Positions 15,991 to 24,101 of a stretch of 64,000 nucleotides of DNA are shown here, in pieces. Below the pieces are notes generated by a model. That model did not search any database. It was not told the origin of the DNA and saw nothing but the letters and a program-made list of their open reading frames with translations. The stretch comes from Ornithinimicrobium pekingense DSM 21552 (GTDB lineage Bacteria > Actinomycetota > Actinomycetes > Actinomycetales > Dermatophilaceae), in NCBI RefSeq assembly GCF_000421185.1, contig NZ_ATWJ01000013.1:62001-126000 (forward strand), given 5' to 3'. Made by a program: the position numbers and the translations under genes. The first letter of the stretch is position 1. Each line of letters begins with the position of its first letter.

Positions 15991-17144
15991 GCCCCGTCGC
16001 CACGAGGGCGAGCGGCCTGGCCGTCTCGCCCATCCGACGCATGGCCGTCGGCGCCCCCGACGGGACGGTCAGCCTCGGGCTGGGCGAGCCCGGCTGGCCG
16101 GTGCCGCTGGTCGCCCGGCAGGCGCTCGCCGCCGCCGGTGCGGCCGAGGGCGCCCTGCCCTACGGCCCCAACACCTCCTCCCCCGAGCTCGTCGCCGCGG
16201 TGCGCGACCAGCACGCGGCGGCGCACGGCATACCGGGGCTGTCCACCGAGCAGGTGATGGTGACCTCGGGCAGCCAGGCGGCGCTCTTCGCGCTCTTCTG
16301 CGCCCACGTCGAGGCCGGCAGCACGGTGCTCGTGCCTGACCCCGGGTTCGTCTCCTACCGCTCGCTGGCGCACCTGTGCCAGGCGCGCGCGGTCGGCTAC
16401 CGGCTCGGCGAGGGCGGCGCGCTCGACGCCTGGCAGGTCGAGACGGCGCTCGAGGCGCACTCCGACGTCTCGCTCGTCGTGCTCAACCACCCGGCCAACC
16501 CCACGGGGGGTATGGCGTCCGCCGCCGCCCTCGCGCGCGTCGCCGAGGCGTGCGCCCGGCGCGGCGTGCTGCTGGTCTCCGACGAGGTCTACCGCGAGCT
16601 GTGGGTCGGCGAGCGCCCGCCCGGGCTGCACGACACCGCCGGCGTGGACGCGGGTGTCGTGCTGGGCTCGGTGAGCAAGGCGTTCGGCGCGCCCGGGCTG
16701 CGGGTGGGCTGGGCCGTCGGCGCGGCCGAGTTGCTGGCGCCGGCCCGGGTCGTGCACAACGCGATGACGACCGCCCCCGCCCGGCCCTCCCAGGAGGCCG
16801 CCACCGCACTGCTGCGCGCCGCCGACGAGGTGCTGGCGGAGGCGCGCGGGCACGTGCGGGCCCGGTGGGCGCTGCTCGCGCGCGTGGCGCCCCACCTCCT
16901 CCCACCGGACACCTCGGGGGGTGGCCGCGCAGGCTTCTACCTGTGGCTGCCCCTGCCCGACGGTGTCCCGCCGGAGGAGACGACCGACTTCGCGCTGCGC
17001 GTGCGCGACACCAGCCGGGTCACGACCGTGCCCGGCGACGCGTTCGGGCCGGCCGGCGCCGGCTGGCTGCGGGTCAGCCTCGGCGGCCCGCTGGAGGAGC
17101 TGGACGAAGGACTGGCGCGGCTCGCGCCCTGGTGGAAGGCATGA
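15987..17144 (+). CDS. Class I/II PLP aminotransferase (DapC-like)
   Basis: Fold-type I aminotransferase of 385 residues. It has SLGLGEPGWPVP at the N-terminus, LPYGPNTSSPEL, the NHPANPTGG loop, VSDEVYREL, the PLP Lys in GSVSKAFGAPGLRVGW (about residue 232) and a C-terminal Arg in GWLRVSLGG. In this context it would aminate N-succinyl-2-amino-6-ketopimelate (DapC role, inference from neighbours). The GTG start overlaps the dapD stop and the ATGA overlap at the end couples it to the decarboxylase. Confidence 0.85.
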   Translation: MSPVATRASGLAVSPIRRMAVGAPDGTVSLGLGEPGWPVPLVARQALAAAGAAEGALPYGPNTSSPELVAAVRDQHAAAHGIPGLSTEQVMVTSGSQAALFALFCAHVEAGSTVLVPDPGFVSYRSLAHLCQARAVGYRLGEGGALDAWQVETALEAHSDVSLVVLNHPANPTGGMASAAALARVAEACARRGVLLVSDEVYRELWVGERPPGLHDTAGVDAGVVLGSVSKAFGAPGLRVGWAVGAAELLAPARVVHNAMTTAPARPSQEAATALLRAADEVLAEARGHVRARWALLARVAPHLLPPDTSGGGRAGFYLWLPLPDGVPPEETTDFALRVRDTSRVTTVPGDAFGPAGAGWLRVSLGGPLEELDEGLARLAPWWKA

Positions 17145-18412
17145 TCTTGGCACCGTCGACGATCGACCTCTTCGCGTTCGGCGAGGACCGGCTGCTGGAG
17201 CTGACGGCCCAGCACCCGACGCCGTTCTTCGCCTACGACCTGCCGGCGGCCCGCGAGCGCTTCCGCCGGCTGCGGGCCGTCCTGCCCGCGCGGGTCCGCC
17301 TGGCCTATGCGGTGAAGTCCAACCCCGGCCTGCCGCTGCTGGAGACCTTCGCCGCCGAGGGTGCGTGGTTCGACTGCGCGTCGGCCGGTGAGGTCTCGGC
17401 GGTCCTGGCAGCCGGCGGCACCGGTTCCGGCATGGTCTTCGCCGGCCCGGCCAAGTCCGAGCGCGACCTGCAGGCCGCGCTCTTCGCCGGCGCCCGGGTC
17501 CAGGTGGACGGCATCGAGGACGTGCAGCGGCTGCATACCCTGCACGCCGGCCCCGAGCCGCTGCGGGTCAGCGTGCGGGTCAACCCCGCCTCGGGTGTGT
17601 CGGAGGCGGCGGCCATCATCGGGGGCGGCGGGCCGAGCGCGTTCGGGGTGGACGAGGAGGTGGTCGACGAGTTCCTCGCGCAGGCCGCGGCCTACGACCG
17701 CGTGCGCGTCAGCGGGCTGCAGGTGTTCGCGGCGAGCAACGAGCTCGACGCGGGCCGGCTCCTCGACAACCACCGCACGGCGCTGCGCATCGGGCGGCGC
17801 CTGCACGAGACGCACGGCATCGAGCTCGACCTCGTCGACGTCGGGGGCGGGCTCGGGGTCCGGTATGCCGCCGCGCAGCCCAGCCTCGACGTGCGGGCGC
17901 TCGGCGCGGGGCTGGGCCGGGTGCTCGAGGAGAACGAGTGGTTCACCGGCGAGCTGCTGCTCGAGCCGGGACGCTGGCTGTCGGCCCCGACCGGGGTCTA
18001 CTGCGCGCGCGTGGTGCGCACCAAGGTCTCGCGCGGGGAGCGCTTCGTCATGCTCGAGGGCGGCATCAACCACCTGCTGCGCCCGCTGCTCACCGGCCAG
18101 TCGTTCCCGACGCTGGCGGTCCGGCCGGGCGTCGGGGTCATCGGCGGGCGGTCCGCCAGCGGCGTGGGGGGCGACCTCGTGCCCACCACCCTCGCCGGGC
18201 CGCTGTGCACGTCCCTGGACCGGGTCGGCACCGGTGACCTGCCGGCGGACCTGCGCCCGGGCGACGTCGTCGTCCTCGGCCAGGCCGGGGCCTACGCCTC
18301 CACGCAGGCGATGACGCACTTCCTGTCGCACCAGCCGCCGGAGCAGGTGTGGGTGGACGGCGCGGGCGCGGCGACCGGTCGGGCGGTGCAGCTGTCCGGA
18401 AGTCCTGCCTGA
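17141..18412 (+). CDS. Fold-type III PLP-dependent amino acid decarboxylase (BtrK/MccE-like rather than canonical LysA)
   Basis: A 423-residue protein of alanine-racemase-barrel plus beta-domain layout. PLP Lys is in LAYAVKSNPGLPLL (about residue 50), followed by FDCASAGEVSAVL, VDVGGGLGVRY and EPGRWLSAPTGVY. Canonical diaminopimelate decarboxylase has C-E-S-x-D and a Y-N-x-R-P motif; here they are LCTSLDRVG and GAYASTQAMTHFLSHQPP, as in decarboxylases of secondary-metabolite and exosortase-linked clusters. It may therefore act on a modified DAP or another amino acid. Last gene of the coupled dap cluster. Confidence 0.85.
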   Translation: MILAPSTIDLFAFGEDRLLELTAQHPTPFFAYDLPAARERFRRLRAVLPARVRLAYAVKSNPGLPLLETFAAEGAWFDCASAGEVSAVLAAGGTGSGMVFAGPAKSERDLQAALFAGARVQVDGIEDVQRLHTLHAGPEPLRVSVRVNPASGVSEAAAIIGGGGPSAFGVDEEVVDEFLAQAAAYDRVRVSGLQVFAASNELDAGRLLDNHRTALRIGRRLHETHGIELDLVDVGGGLGVRYAAAQPSLDVRALGAGLGRVLEENEWFTGELLLEPGRWLSAPTGVYCARVVRTKVSRGERFVMLEGGINHLLRPLLTGQSFPTLAVRPGVGVIGGRSASGVGGDLVPTTLAGPLCTSLDRVGTGDLPADLRPGDVVVLGQAGAYASTQAMTHFLSHQPPEQVWVDGAGAATGRAVQLSGSPA

Positions 18413-18416
18413 CCCT

Positions 18417-18480
18417 CGTGCACCGCTGTCGTGTCACGACGGTCGCTCCAGCGACGGGCGTGTCACGACAGCGGTGCACG
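18417..18480. terminator. Nested hairpin ending the dap cluster
   Basis: CGTGCACCGCTGTCGTG (18417-18433) pairs exactly with 18464-18480. Inside the loop GTCGCT and AGCGAC form a second small stem. It starts four bases after the decarboxylase stop and precedes the SDR gene, so it isolates the dap cluster from the downstream genes. No U-tract. Confidence 0.7.
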
Positions 18481-18558
18481 GCGGTCGTCTCGCCGCGCCA
18501 CGGGGGCGCCCCCCGGCCACGATGGAGAGACACCACCGCACGTGAGGAGGGCACCACC

Positions 18559-19401
18559 ATGACCCGCCCGACCCCCGCCAGCCCGACCCCCGACAGCCCG
18601 ACCCAGTCCACCCCGGACCCCGCCACCCCGCTCGCCGTCGTCACCGGCGCGTCGACCGGCATCGGCCGCGAGATCGCACGCGAGCTGGCCTCCCGCGGCT
18701 ACGACCTGGTCGTCTGCGCCGACGAGCCGCAGATCGAGCACGCGGCCGCGGCGGTGATGAGCGGCACCACCACCGCCACGGCGGTGCAGGCCGACCTGGC
18801 CACCGAGGACGGCGTGCGGCTGCTCGTCGACCGGGTCCGTGACCTGGGTCGCCCCGTCGACGCGCTGGTGCTCAACGCCGGCGTCGCGGCGGGCGGACCG
18901 TTCCTGGAGACGTCATGGGCCGAGGACGCCCGGCTGGTGGCGCTCAACGTCAACCACGTGCTGGCCGTGGCCAAGGAGCTGCTGCCCGACATGGTGCGGC
19001 GCGGCCGGGGCCAGGTGCTGGTCACCTCCTCGATCGCGGCGACCATGCCCGGGCCCTGGTACGCCACCTACGCCGCGTCCAAGGCGTTCCTGCACTCCTT
19101 CGCCCAGGCGCTGCGCTTCGAGCTCAAGGACACCGGGGTCACCGTGACCTCGCTGCTGCCCGGCCCCACCGACACCATGTTCTTCGAGCGCGCCGGCATG
19201 CAGGACACCGAGGTCTACGACACCACGAAGGACGACCCCGCCGAGGTGGCGCGGGACGGGGTCGAGGCCATGCTCGAGGGTGCGGACGCCGTCGTCGCCG
19301 GGTCGCTGAGAAACAAGGTGCAGGCCCTGGCCACCAACCTGCTGCCCGAGCAGGTCAAGGCCCGGCTGCACGCGAGCCTGACCAAGGAGAAGGACGACTA
19401 G
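18559..19401 (+). CDS. Short-chain dehydrogenase/reductase
   Basis: Classical SDR of 280 residues after a Pro/Thr-rich N-terminal stretch of about 25. NAD(P) motif [11 protein letters not shown] motif in VLNAGVA, catalytic Ser in VTSSIAAT and the YxxxK pair in YATYAASK. An Asp/Glu-type acceptor position follows strand 2 (VVCADEPQ), more like an NAD(H) preference. GAGGAGGG lies about eight bases before the chosen ATG. Substrate unknown. It stands behind the hairpin that closes the dap cluster, so it is probably a separate unit. Confidence 0.88.
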   Translation: MTRPTPASPTPDSPTQSTPDPATPLAVVTGASTGIGREIARELASRGYDLVVCADEPQIEHAAAAVMSGTTTATAVQADLATEDGVRLLVDRVRDLGRPVDALVLNAGVAAGGPFLETSWAEDARLVALNVNHVLAVAKELLPDMVRRGRGQVLVTSSIAATMPGPWYATYAASKAFLHSFAQALRFELKDTGVTVTSLLPGPTDTMFFERAGMQDTEVYDTTKDDPAEVARDGVEAMLEGADAVVAGSLRNKVQALATNLLPEQVKARLHASLTKEKDD

Positions 19402-19453
19402 CACCCGGAGGGTCGCCATCGCCCGGGCCGAGCCCGGGCGGCACACTGGGCCG

Positions 19454-20149
19454 ATGGGCGAGGACCAGACCCGCCGGGCCTACGACACGGTCGCCGACGA
19501 CTACGCGCGCCTGCTCCCGGACACCCGGGCCGAGACCCGGCTGGACCTGGCGATGGTCGAGGCCCTCGTCGACCACGTCCGGGACGCCGGAGAGGTGCTG
19601 GACGCCGGGTGCGGCGCCGGGCGGCTGACGCGCTACCTCGCCGACCGCGGCTGCACCGTGCGCGGCGTCGACCTGTCCCCAGGCATGGTCGCGGCCGGAC
19701 GTCGCGCCCACCCCGACCTCGATCTCCAGGTCGCCTCTCTGCTCGACCTGCCGTTCGCCGACGGCCGCTTCGCCGGCGCCCTTCTCTGGTACTCCACCAT
19801 CCACACCCCCGGACCCGGCCTGCCACCGCTGCTGGCCGAGGTCGTGCGCGTCGTCCGGCCCGGCGGCGTGCTGCTCGTCGGCTTCCAGGCCGGGCACGGC
19901 ACGGTCGACCTGGCCGCGTCCTACGGCCGGCACGGGCACGACGTCGAGCTGACCCGCTGGCGGCGCACCCCCGACGAGATGGCCGCCCTGCTCACCGCGG
20001 CCGGCACCACCGAGGTCGCCCGGCTCGTGCGTGCCCCTGACCCCCAGCAGCCGTGGGAGGACGACGACCAGGCGTTCCTCCTCGTCCGCCGCACCGACGA
20101 CCCGACCCCTCCCACCCCCGGACCCGCGACCGAAGGAGACCCCGCGTGA
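19454..20149 (+). CDS. Class I SAM-dependent methyltransferase
   Basis: A 231-residue Methyltransf_11/25-type protein. Motif I is [16 protein letters not shown], the acidic end of strand 2 is GVDLSPGMV, motif II is [12 protein letters not shown] and motif III is [13 protein letters not shown]. The methyl acceptor cannot be inferred. It overlaps the following SHMT-like gene by four bases (GTGA) and is preceded by the SDR gene, so methylation and PLP chemistry may serve one pathway. Confidence 0.88.
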   Translation: MGEDQTRRAYDTVADDYARLLPDTRAETRLDLAMVEALVDHVRDAGEVLDAGCGAGRLTRYLADRGCTVRGVDLSPGMVAAGRRAHPDLDLQVASLLDLPFADGRFAGALLWYSTIHTPGPGLPPLLAEVVRVVRPGGVLLVGFQAGHGTVDLAASYGRHGHDVELTRWRRTPDEMAALLTAAGTTEVARLVRAPDPQQPWEDDDQAFLLVRRTDDPTPPTPGPATEGDPA

Positions 20150-21486
20150 CCGCATACCTCGCCCCCCGCCCCTGGGTGCCGGAGCCGAGCGAGACCCTCG
20201 TGCAGGAGGTCGCGGCGCGCACCGCCGGCCTGACGCCGCAGGACGTGCTCGGCGAGCTCGACCGCCTCGTCGCCGACAACCGCCGCATCCACGACGCCGA
20301 CTGCGTCAACCTCAACCCCGCGACCAACGTGATGAACCCGCGCGCCGAGGCGATGCTCTCCACCGGCCTCGGCTCACGCCCGTCGCTGGGCTACCCGGGC
20401 GCGAAGTACGAGATGGGCCTGGAGGCGATCGAGCGCATCGAGGTCGTCGCGGCCGAGCTCGTCGCCGAGGTGTTCCGGGCTCGGTATGCCGAGGTCCGCG
20501 TGCCCTCGGGCGCGGTCGCCAACCTCTACGCGTTCCTGGCCCTGACCGAGCCGGGCGACACCATCGTCGCGCCGCCGCCGTCGATCGGCGGGCACGTGAC
20601 CCACCACGCGGGCGGCTCGGCGGGGATGTACCGCCTGCGCACCGTCCCCGCCCCGGTCGCGCCCGGCGGCTACACCGTCGACATCGACGAGCTTCGCCGG
20701 GTGGCCCACGAGGTGCGGCCACGGATGATCACGGTCGGTGCGAGCCTCAACCTCGAGCCGCACCCGGTGCCCGCGATCCGCGAGATCGCGGACGAGGTCG
20801 GTGCCACGGTGCTCTTCGACGCCGCGCACCTGTGCGGGCTCATCGCCGGTCGCGCCTGGCCGCACCCGCTCGAGCAGGGCGCGCACCTGATGACGTTCAG
20901 CACCTACAAGAGCCTCGGCGGCCCCGCCGGCGGCGTCGTGGTCACCGACGACGCGGAGATCGCGCAGCGCCTCGACGCGATCGCCTACCCCGGGCTGACC
21001 GCCAACTTCGACGCCGGCAAGACCGCCGCGCTCGCCGTCACCATGGTCGACTGGCTGGTCGCGGGGCAGGGGTATGCCGCCGCGATGGTCGCCACCGCCG
21101 CGCGCCTCGCCGAGGAGCTGAGGGCCGCGGGCGTGCCCCTCTTCGAGCTCGCCGACGGCGCACCGACGCGATCGCACCAGCTGGCCGTGCGCGCCGCCGC
21201 CTGGGGCGGCGGCCAGGCCGCGGCCCGCCGGCTGCGCCGCGCCAACATCCTCAGCTGCGGCATCGGGCTGCCCGAGGAGCCGGTCGACGGCGACGTCAAC
21301 GGGCTGCGGCTCGGGACGCCGGAGGTGGTGCGGCTGGGGATGGGCCCGGAGGACATGCCGGAGCTGGCCGGGCTCGTCGCGCGCGGGCTCGACCCCGACA
21401 GCGACCCGGAGACGGTGGCCCCGGAGGTGACCGCCTGGCGCCGACGGTTCGGCGGCGTGCACTTCACCGCGCAGCAGCCGGGCTGA
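20146..21486 (+). CDS. Serine hydroxymethyltransferase-like PLP enzyme
   Basis: A 446-residue fold-type I PLP protein in the SHMT family but divergent. SLGYPGAKYEMGLEAIERIE replaces the usual Y-A-E-G-Y-P-G-x-R-Y-Y-G-G block, followed by VPSGAVANLYAFLAL, LFDAAHLCGLIAG and the PLP Lys in TFSTYKSLGGPAGG (near residue 255). Many SHMT folate-site residues look altered, so it may be an aldolase or another glycine/serine-type enzyme rather than GlyA. AAGGAG seven bases before GTG 20146 supports the start. A housekeeping glyA would be expected elsewhere. Confidence 0.8.
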   Translation: MTAYLAPRPWVPEPSETLVQEVAARTAGLTPQDVLGELDRLVADNRRIHDADCVNLNPATNVMNPRAEAMLSTGLGSRPSLGYPGAKYEMGLEAIERIEVVAAELVAEVFRARYAEVRVPSGAVANLYAFLALTEPGDTIVAPPPSIGGHVTHHAGGSAGMYRLRTVPAPVAPGGYTVDIDELRRVAHEVRPRMITVGASLNLEPHPVPAIREIADEVGATVLFDAAHLCGLIAGRAWPHPLEQGAHLMTFSTYKSLGGPAGGVVVTDDAEIAQRLDAIAYPGLTANFDAGKTAALAVTMVDWLVAGQGYAAAMVATAARLAEELRAAGVPLFELADGAPTRSHQLAVRAAAWGGGQAAARRLRRANILSCGIGLPEEPVDGDVNGLRLGTPEVVRLGMGPEDMPELAGLVARGLDPDSDPETVAPEVTAWRRRFGGVHFTAQQPG

Positions 21487-21527
21487 GGGCGCCCGGGGCA
21501 GGTGCGACCGGCGGTATCGTCACGCTC

Positions 21528-23132
21528 ATGGCCCACCCGCCCAGGGGTCGACCGGCTGTCGCCGGGACGGTCGGGGCGCTCGCCCTCGTGGCGCTCGCCG
21601 CGGTCGGCGCCTGGGCGGAGGTGACCGCCGGGACCGCCCCGCGCATGGTCGCCCTCGACGTCTGCGTCGGCCTGGCGCTGGGCGCGGCCGCGCTGCTCTC
21701 CCCCGTGCCGGTGCGCCAGCGCGTCCTCGTGGGCGGCGCGGGTGCCGCGTGGCTGCTCGCCTCGTCGCTGCCCGTCCCGACGCTGCACCAGGCGGTGCTG
21801 GTGCTGGCGGTCGGCTGGTTCCCCGACGGCACCCCGCAGCGCCGACTGAGGGCCGTGCTGGTGGCCGGTGGTGCGCTGGCGGTCGCCGGGTGGGCCGTGC
21901 TCGTCACCGTGACGCCGGCAGGGCTCACGCTGCCGGCGCCGGTGATGCGCGGCGGCGGCCAGGTGCTCGCGGGCACGGCGCTGGTGACCGCGGGGCTGTG
22001 CGCGGTGCACCGGCGGGCCCGGCCGGTCGCGAGGAGCGTCTTCCCGCTCGCCACCGGACTCGTGCTCGGCGGCTTCCTCCTGCTTGTCGGGGTCTCCGCC
22101 CTCGCCGCGCTCCGGCCCCCGCACCCCGCGACGGTCCTCGTCGGCTGGAAGGTGGCCCTGCTGCTGGCCGCCGCCGGCCACGTCGTGGCCGCCCACGCAC
22201 TGACCCGGGCGCCCGGCCGGCTGGTGCGGGACGCCATCACCCAGCACCGCGACCGGCCGGCGACCGCACGGGCCACGGCTCTGCAGGCGGTGCTGGCCGA
22301 CGCCCTGCGCGACCCGGGCCTGCGCGTCGTGGTCGCCGACGCCCGGACCGGGCGCCTCGAGGCGCCCCACGGGTCGCACGTGGTCAGCGTGGACGGCCGG
22401 CCGGTGGTCGCGGTCACCACGACCTCGCCGCTGCTGCGCGACCCGGCGGTGGCCGGGCCGCTGGACGAGGCGCTGGGGCAGGCGGCGCGGTCGTTCGAGC
22501 TCGCCGCCTCCCGGGAGGACCACGTCGCGGCGCTGCGGCGGGCGCGCAGCCGGCTCGTGGCCACCGACCAGCGGGAGCGCCGGCGCCTGACCCAGCGGCT
22601 GCAGTCCGACGTGCTGCCCGACCTCGCCGGGGCCACCGCGCGGCTGACCGGGCTCTCCGCGGAGCCGCAGGGCGACGCCCTGGCCATCGCCCTGGCCGAG
22701 CTGCGGCACGCCCAGGAGGACATCGCCGCGCTGCTGCACGGCTCCCTGCCCTACGAGGTGGGCGGCGGACGGCTGGTGGAGGCGGTCAGCCAGCTGGTCG
22801 GCAGCCTGCCCGTGCCGGGGTCGGTCGAGGTGGCGGGCACCGTCGACGGCCCGGTCGAGGTGGAGGGCGCCGCCTACTTCCTCGTGGCCGAGGCGCTGGC
22901 CAACGCGGTCAAGCACGCGCAGGCCGACCGGGTGGTGGTCCGGCTCACCGGGGGCCGCGCCAGCCTGGGAGTCCGCGTCACCGACGACGGACGAGGGGGC
23001 GCCGACCCCTCCGGCTCCGGCCTGCTCGGCATGCGCGAGCGGGTGGCGGCGCTGGGCGGGACCTGGCGGGTCGACAGCGTCCCCGGCGGGGGCACGGTCG
23101 TCGAGGCGGTGCTGCCGCTGGGCCCGGGCTGA
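21528..23132 (+). CDS. Histidine-kinase-like membrane protein lacking the phospho-accepting His (kinase A)
   Basis: A 534-residue protein with about seven N-terminal membrane helices (residues 10-225), a linker, a dimerisation helix and a complete HATPase_c domain: N-box VAEALANAVKHAQADRV, G1 VTDDGRGGAD, G2 GSGLLGMRERVAALGG. In the dimerisation helix the block that should read E-R-R-R-I-x-x-D-L-H-D-G is RERRRLTQRLQSDVLPD, with Gln at the His position. It may phosphorylate another protein's His or be a pseudokinase. No response regulator is adjacent; the next kinase-like protein (24102-25757) has the opposite defect. Confidence 0.85.
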   Translation: MAHPPRGRPAVAGTVGALALVALAAVGAWAEVTAGTAPRMVALDVCVGLALGAAALLSPVPVRQRVLVGGAGAAWLLASSLPVPTLHQAVLVLAVGWFPDGTPQRRLRAVLVAGGALAVAGWAVLVTVTPAGLTLPAPVMRGGGQVLAGTALVTAGLCAVHRRARPVARSVFPLATGLVLGGFLLLVGVSALAALRPPHPATVLVGWKVALLLAAAGHVVAAHALTRAPGRLVRDAITQHRDRPATARATALQAVLADALRDPGLRVVVADARTGRLEAPHGSHVVSVDGRPVVAVTTTSPLLRDPAVAGPLDEALGQAARSFELAASREDHVAALRRARSRLVATDQRERRRLTQRLQSDVLPDLAGATARLTGLSAEPQGDALAIALAELRHAQEDIAALLHGSLPYEVGGGRLVEAVSQLVGSLPVPGSVEVAGTVDGPVEVEGAAYFLVAEALANAVKHAQADRVVVRLTGGRASLGVRVTDDGRGGADPSGSGLLGMRERVAALGGTWRVDSVPGGGTVVEAVLPLGPG

Positions 23133-23166
23133 CCGGAGCTCGAGGCCCGGGCTGACCGGCCACGGA

Positions 23167-23201
23167 AGAGGCCGTCGACGCTGGTCGCGTCGACGGCCTC
23201 T
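23167..23201. terminator. Perfect 15-bp stem hairpin after kinase A
   Basis: AGAGGCCGTCGACGC (23167-23181) pairs perfectly with 23187-23201 around a TGGTC loop. It lies between convergent genes (kinase A and the 64-residue gene). A strong bidirectional stem without U-run. Confidence 0.8.
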
Positions 23202-23237
23202 CGGGGTCCTCGTCCCTGCCCTGCGGGCCCCGCCCCG

Positions 23238-23432
23238 TCAGTGCGTCGGCGCGTGGGCCAGGTGGACCCGGACGAGCTGTTCGTGCACCCACGACCACCA
23301 CTGGTGGGCGGCCGCCGGGGCGGGCCCGGCCTCCTGCGCCGGGGTGCGGCGCTGACGCAGCTGCTGCTGCAGGTCCCTCTCCCGCTCGTGCGCCATGCTG
23401 CGCGCGGCGAGCATGTCCAGGTGCTGGTTCAC
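23238..23432 (-). CDS. Small hypothetical protein, 64 residues
   Basis: Not a recognised family. GTG start with a perfect AGGAGG five bases upstream supports translation. The protein is Gln/His/Arg-rich in the first half (ERERDLQQQLRQRR, possibly a short helix), then Ala-rich, ending with HQWWSWVHEQLVRVHLAHAP, an amphipathic aromatic segment. No signal peptide. It lies downstream of the lipoprotein on the same strand (36-base gap) and may be co-transcribed with it. Confidence 0.6.
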   Translation of the reverse strand: MNQHLDMLAARSMAHERERDLQQQLRQRRTPAQEAGPAPAAAHQWWSWVHEQLVRVHLAHAPTH

Positions 23433-23468
23433 GATGTCCTCCTCGCGGGTATGCCGTGGCCGGCCGGG

Positions 23469-23921
23469 TCACCGGCCGTCGCCCGGCCAGCCGATGTCGG
23501 CACCGTCGACGCGGGTGCCCGTGCCGCCCGTGCCGGAGCTGTCCTCGTCGGCCATCTCGGCGCGGGGGATGCCGGTGTGCGGCGCCGTGACCTTGCCCTC
23601 GTCGGCCATCTCGGCACGCGGGATGCCGGTGTGGGCAGCCCCACCCTTGCGGGGGGTCAGCCCGGCCGGGGGCACCTCCATGCCGGCGGTCTCCGGGAAG
23701 GCCTGCAGGCGTGCCTTGCGGACGTCTTCGGAGAGGTCGGCCGCGGTGAGGGTGGAGGGACGCGCGGCCAGGCGGGCCTTGCGCGCGTCCTCGGCGACGT
23801 CGGCCTGCGAGACGGTGCGGTCGGTGTCGTCGACGGTCTGGGTCCCGCAGGCGGCGAGCGCCAGGGTCCCTGCCAGCAGTGCTGCCACGGAGGTGCCTGC
23901 GTGGCGTCGGGTCATGCTCAT
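23469..23921 (-). CDS. Putative lipoprotein with two duplicated motifs
   Basis: A 150-residue protein with a lipoprotein signal: MSMTRR, hydrophobic stretch, lipobox LAAC at about residue 23-26. The mature part is built of two duplications: ADVAEDARKARLAA / ADLSEDVRKARLQA, and then HTGIPRAEMADE twice with a seven-residue spacer. No known domain. GGGGTAGGA precedes ATG 23921. It sits between two half-complete kinases on the opposite strand, so it could be an extracytoplasmic accessory of that signalling locus (inference). Confidence 0.7.
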   Translation of the reverse strand: MSMTRRHAGTSVAALLAGTLALAACGTQTVDDTDRTVSQADVAEDARKARLAARPSTLTAADLSEDVRKARLQAFPETAGMEVPPAGLTPRKGGAAHTGIPRAEMADEGKVTAPHTGIPRAEMADEDSSGTGGTGTRVDGADIGWPGDGR

Positions 23922-24101
23922 GGGTCCTACCCCTTCGATGTCGGTGGTGCGTCGTCCTGACCCCTCCACGGTCCTGCCGGGGGGCCGGTGCCCACCAGCG
24001 CGTCACCACCGGACCTGGTGCGGGAAACACGGTGCCCGGCGGCCCCGAACCCGGCGGGAATCACGGGTGCGGCGGGTCGCTCCCGGCGGGACACTGAAGA
24101 C

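Noticed and set aside
22978-24030. A 350-residue minus-strand frame covering the lipoprotein region
   Set aside because: It runs through kinase A's end, the terminator hairpin and the lipoprotein in a different frame; the lipoprotein frame has a lipobox and ribosome site while this one does not.
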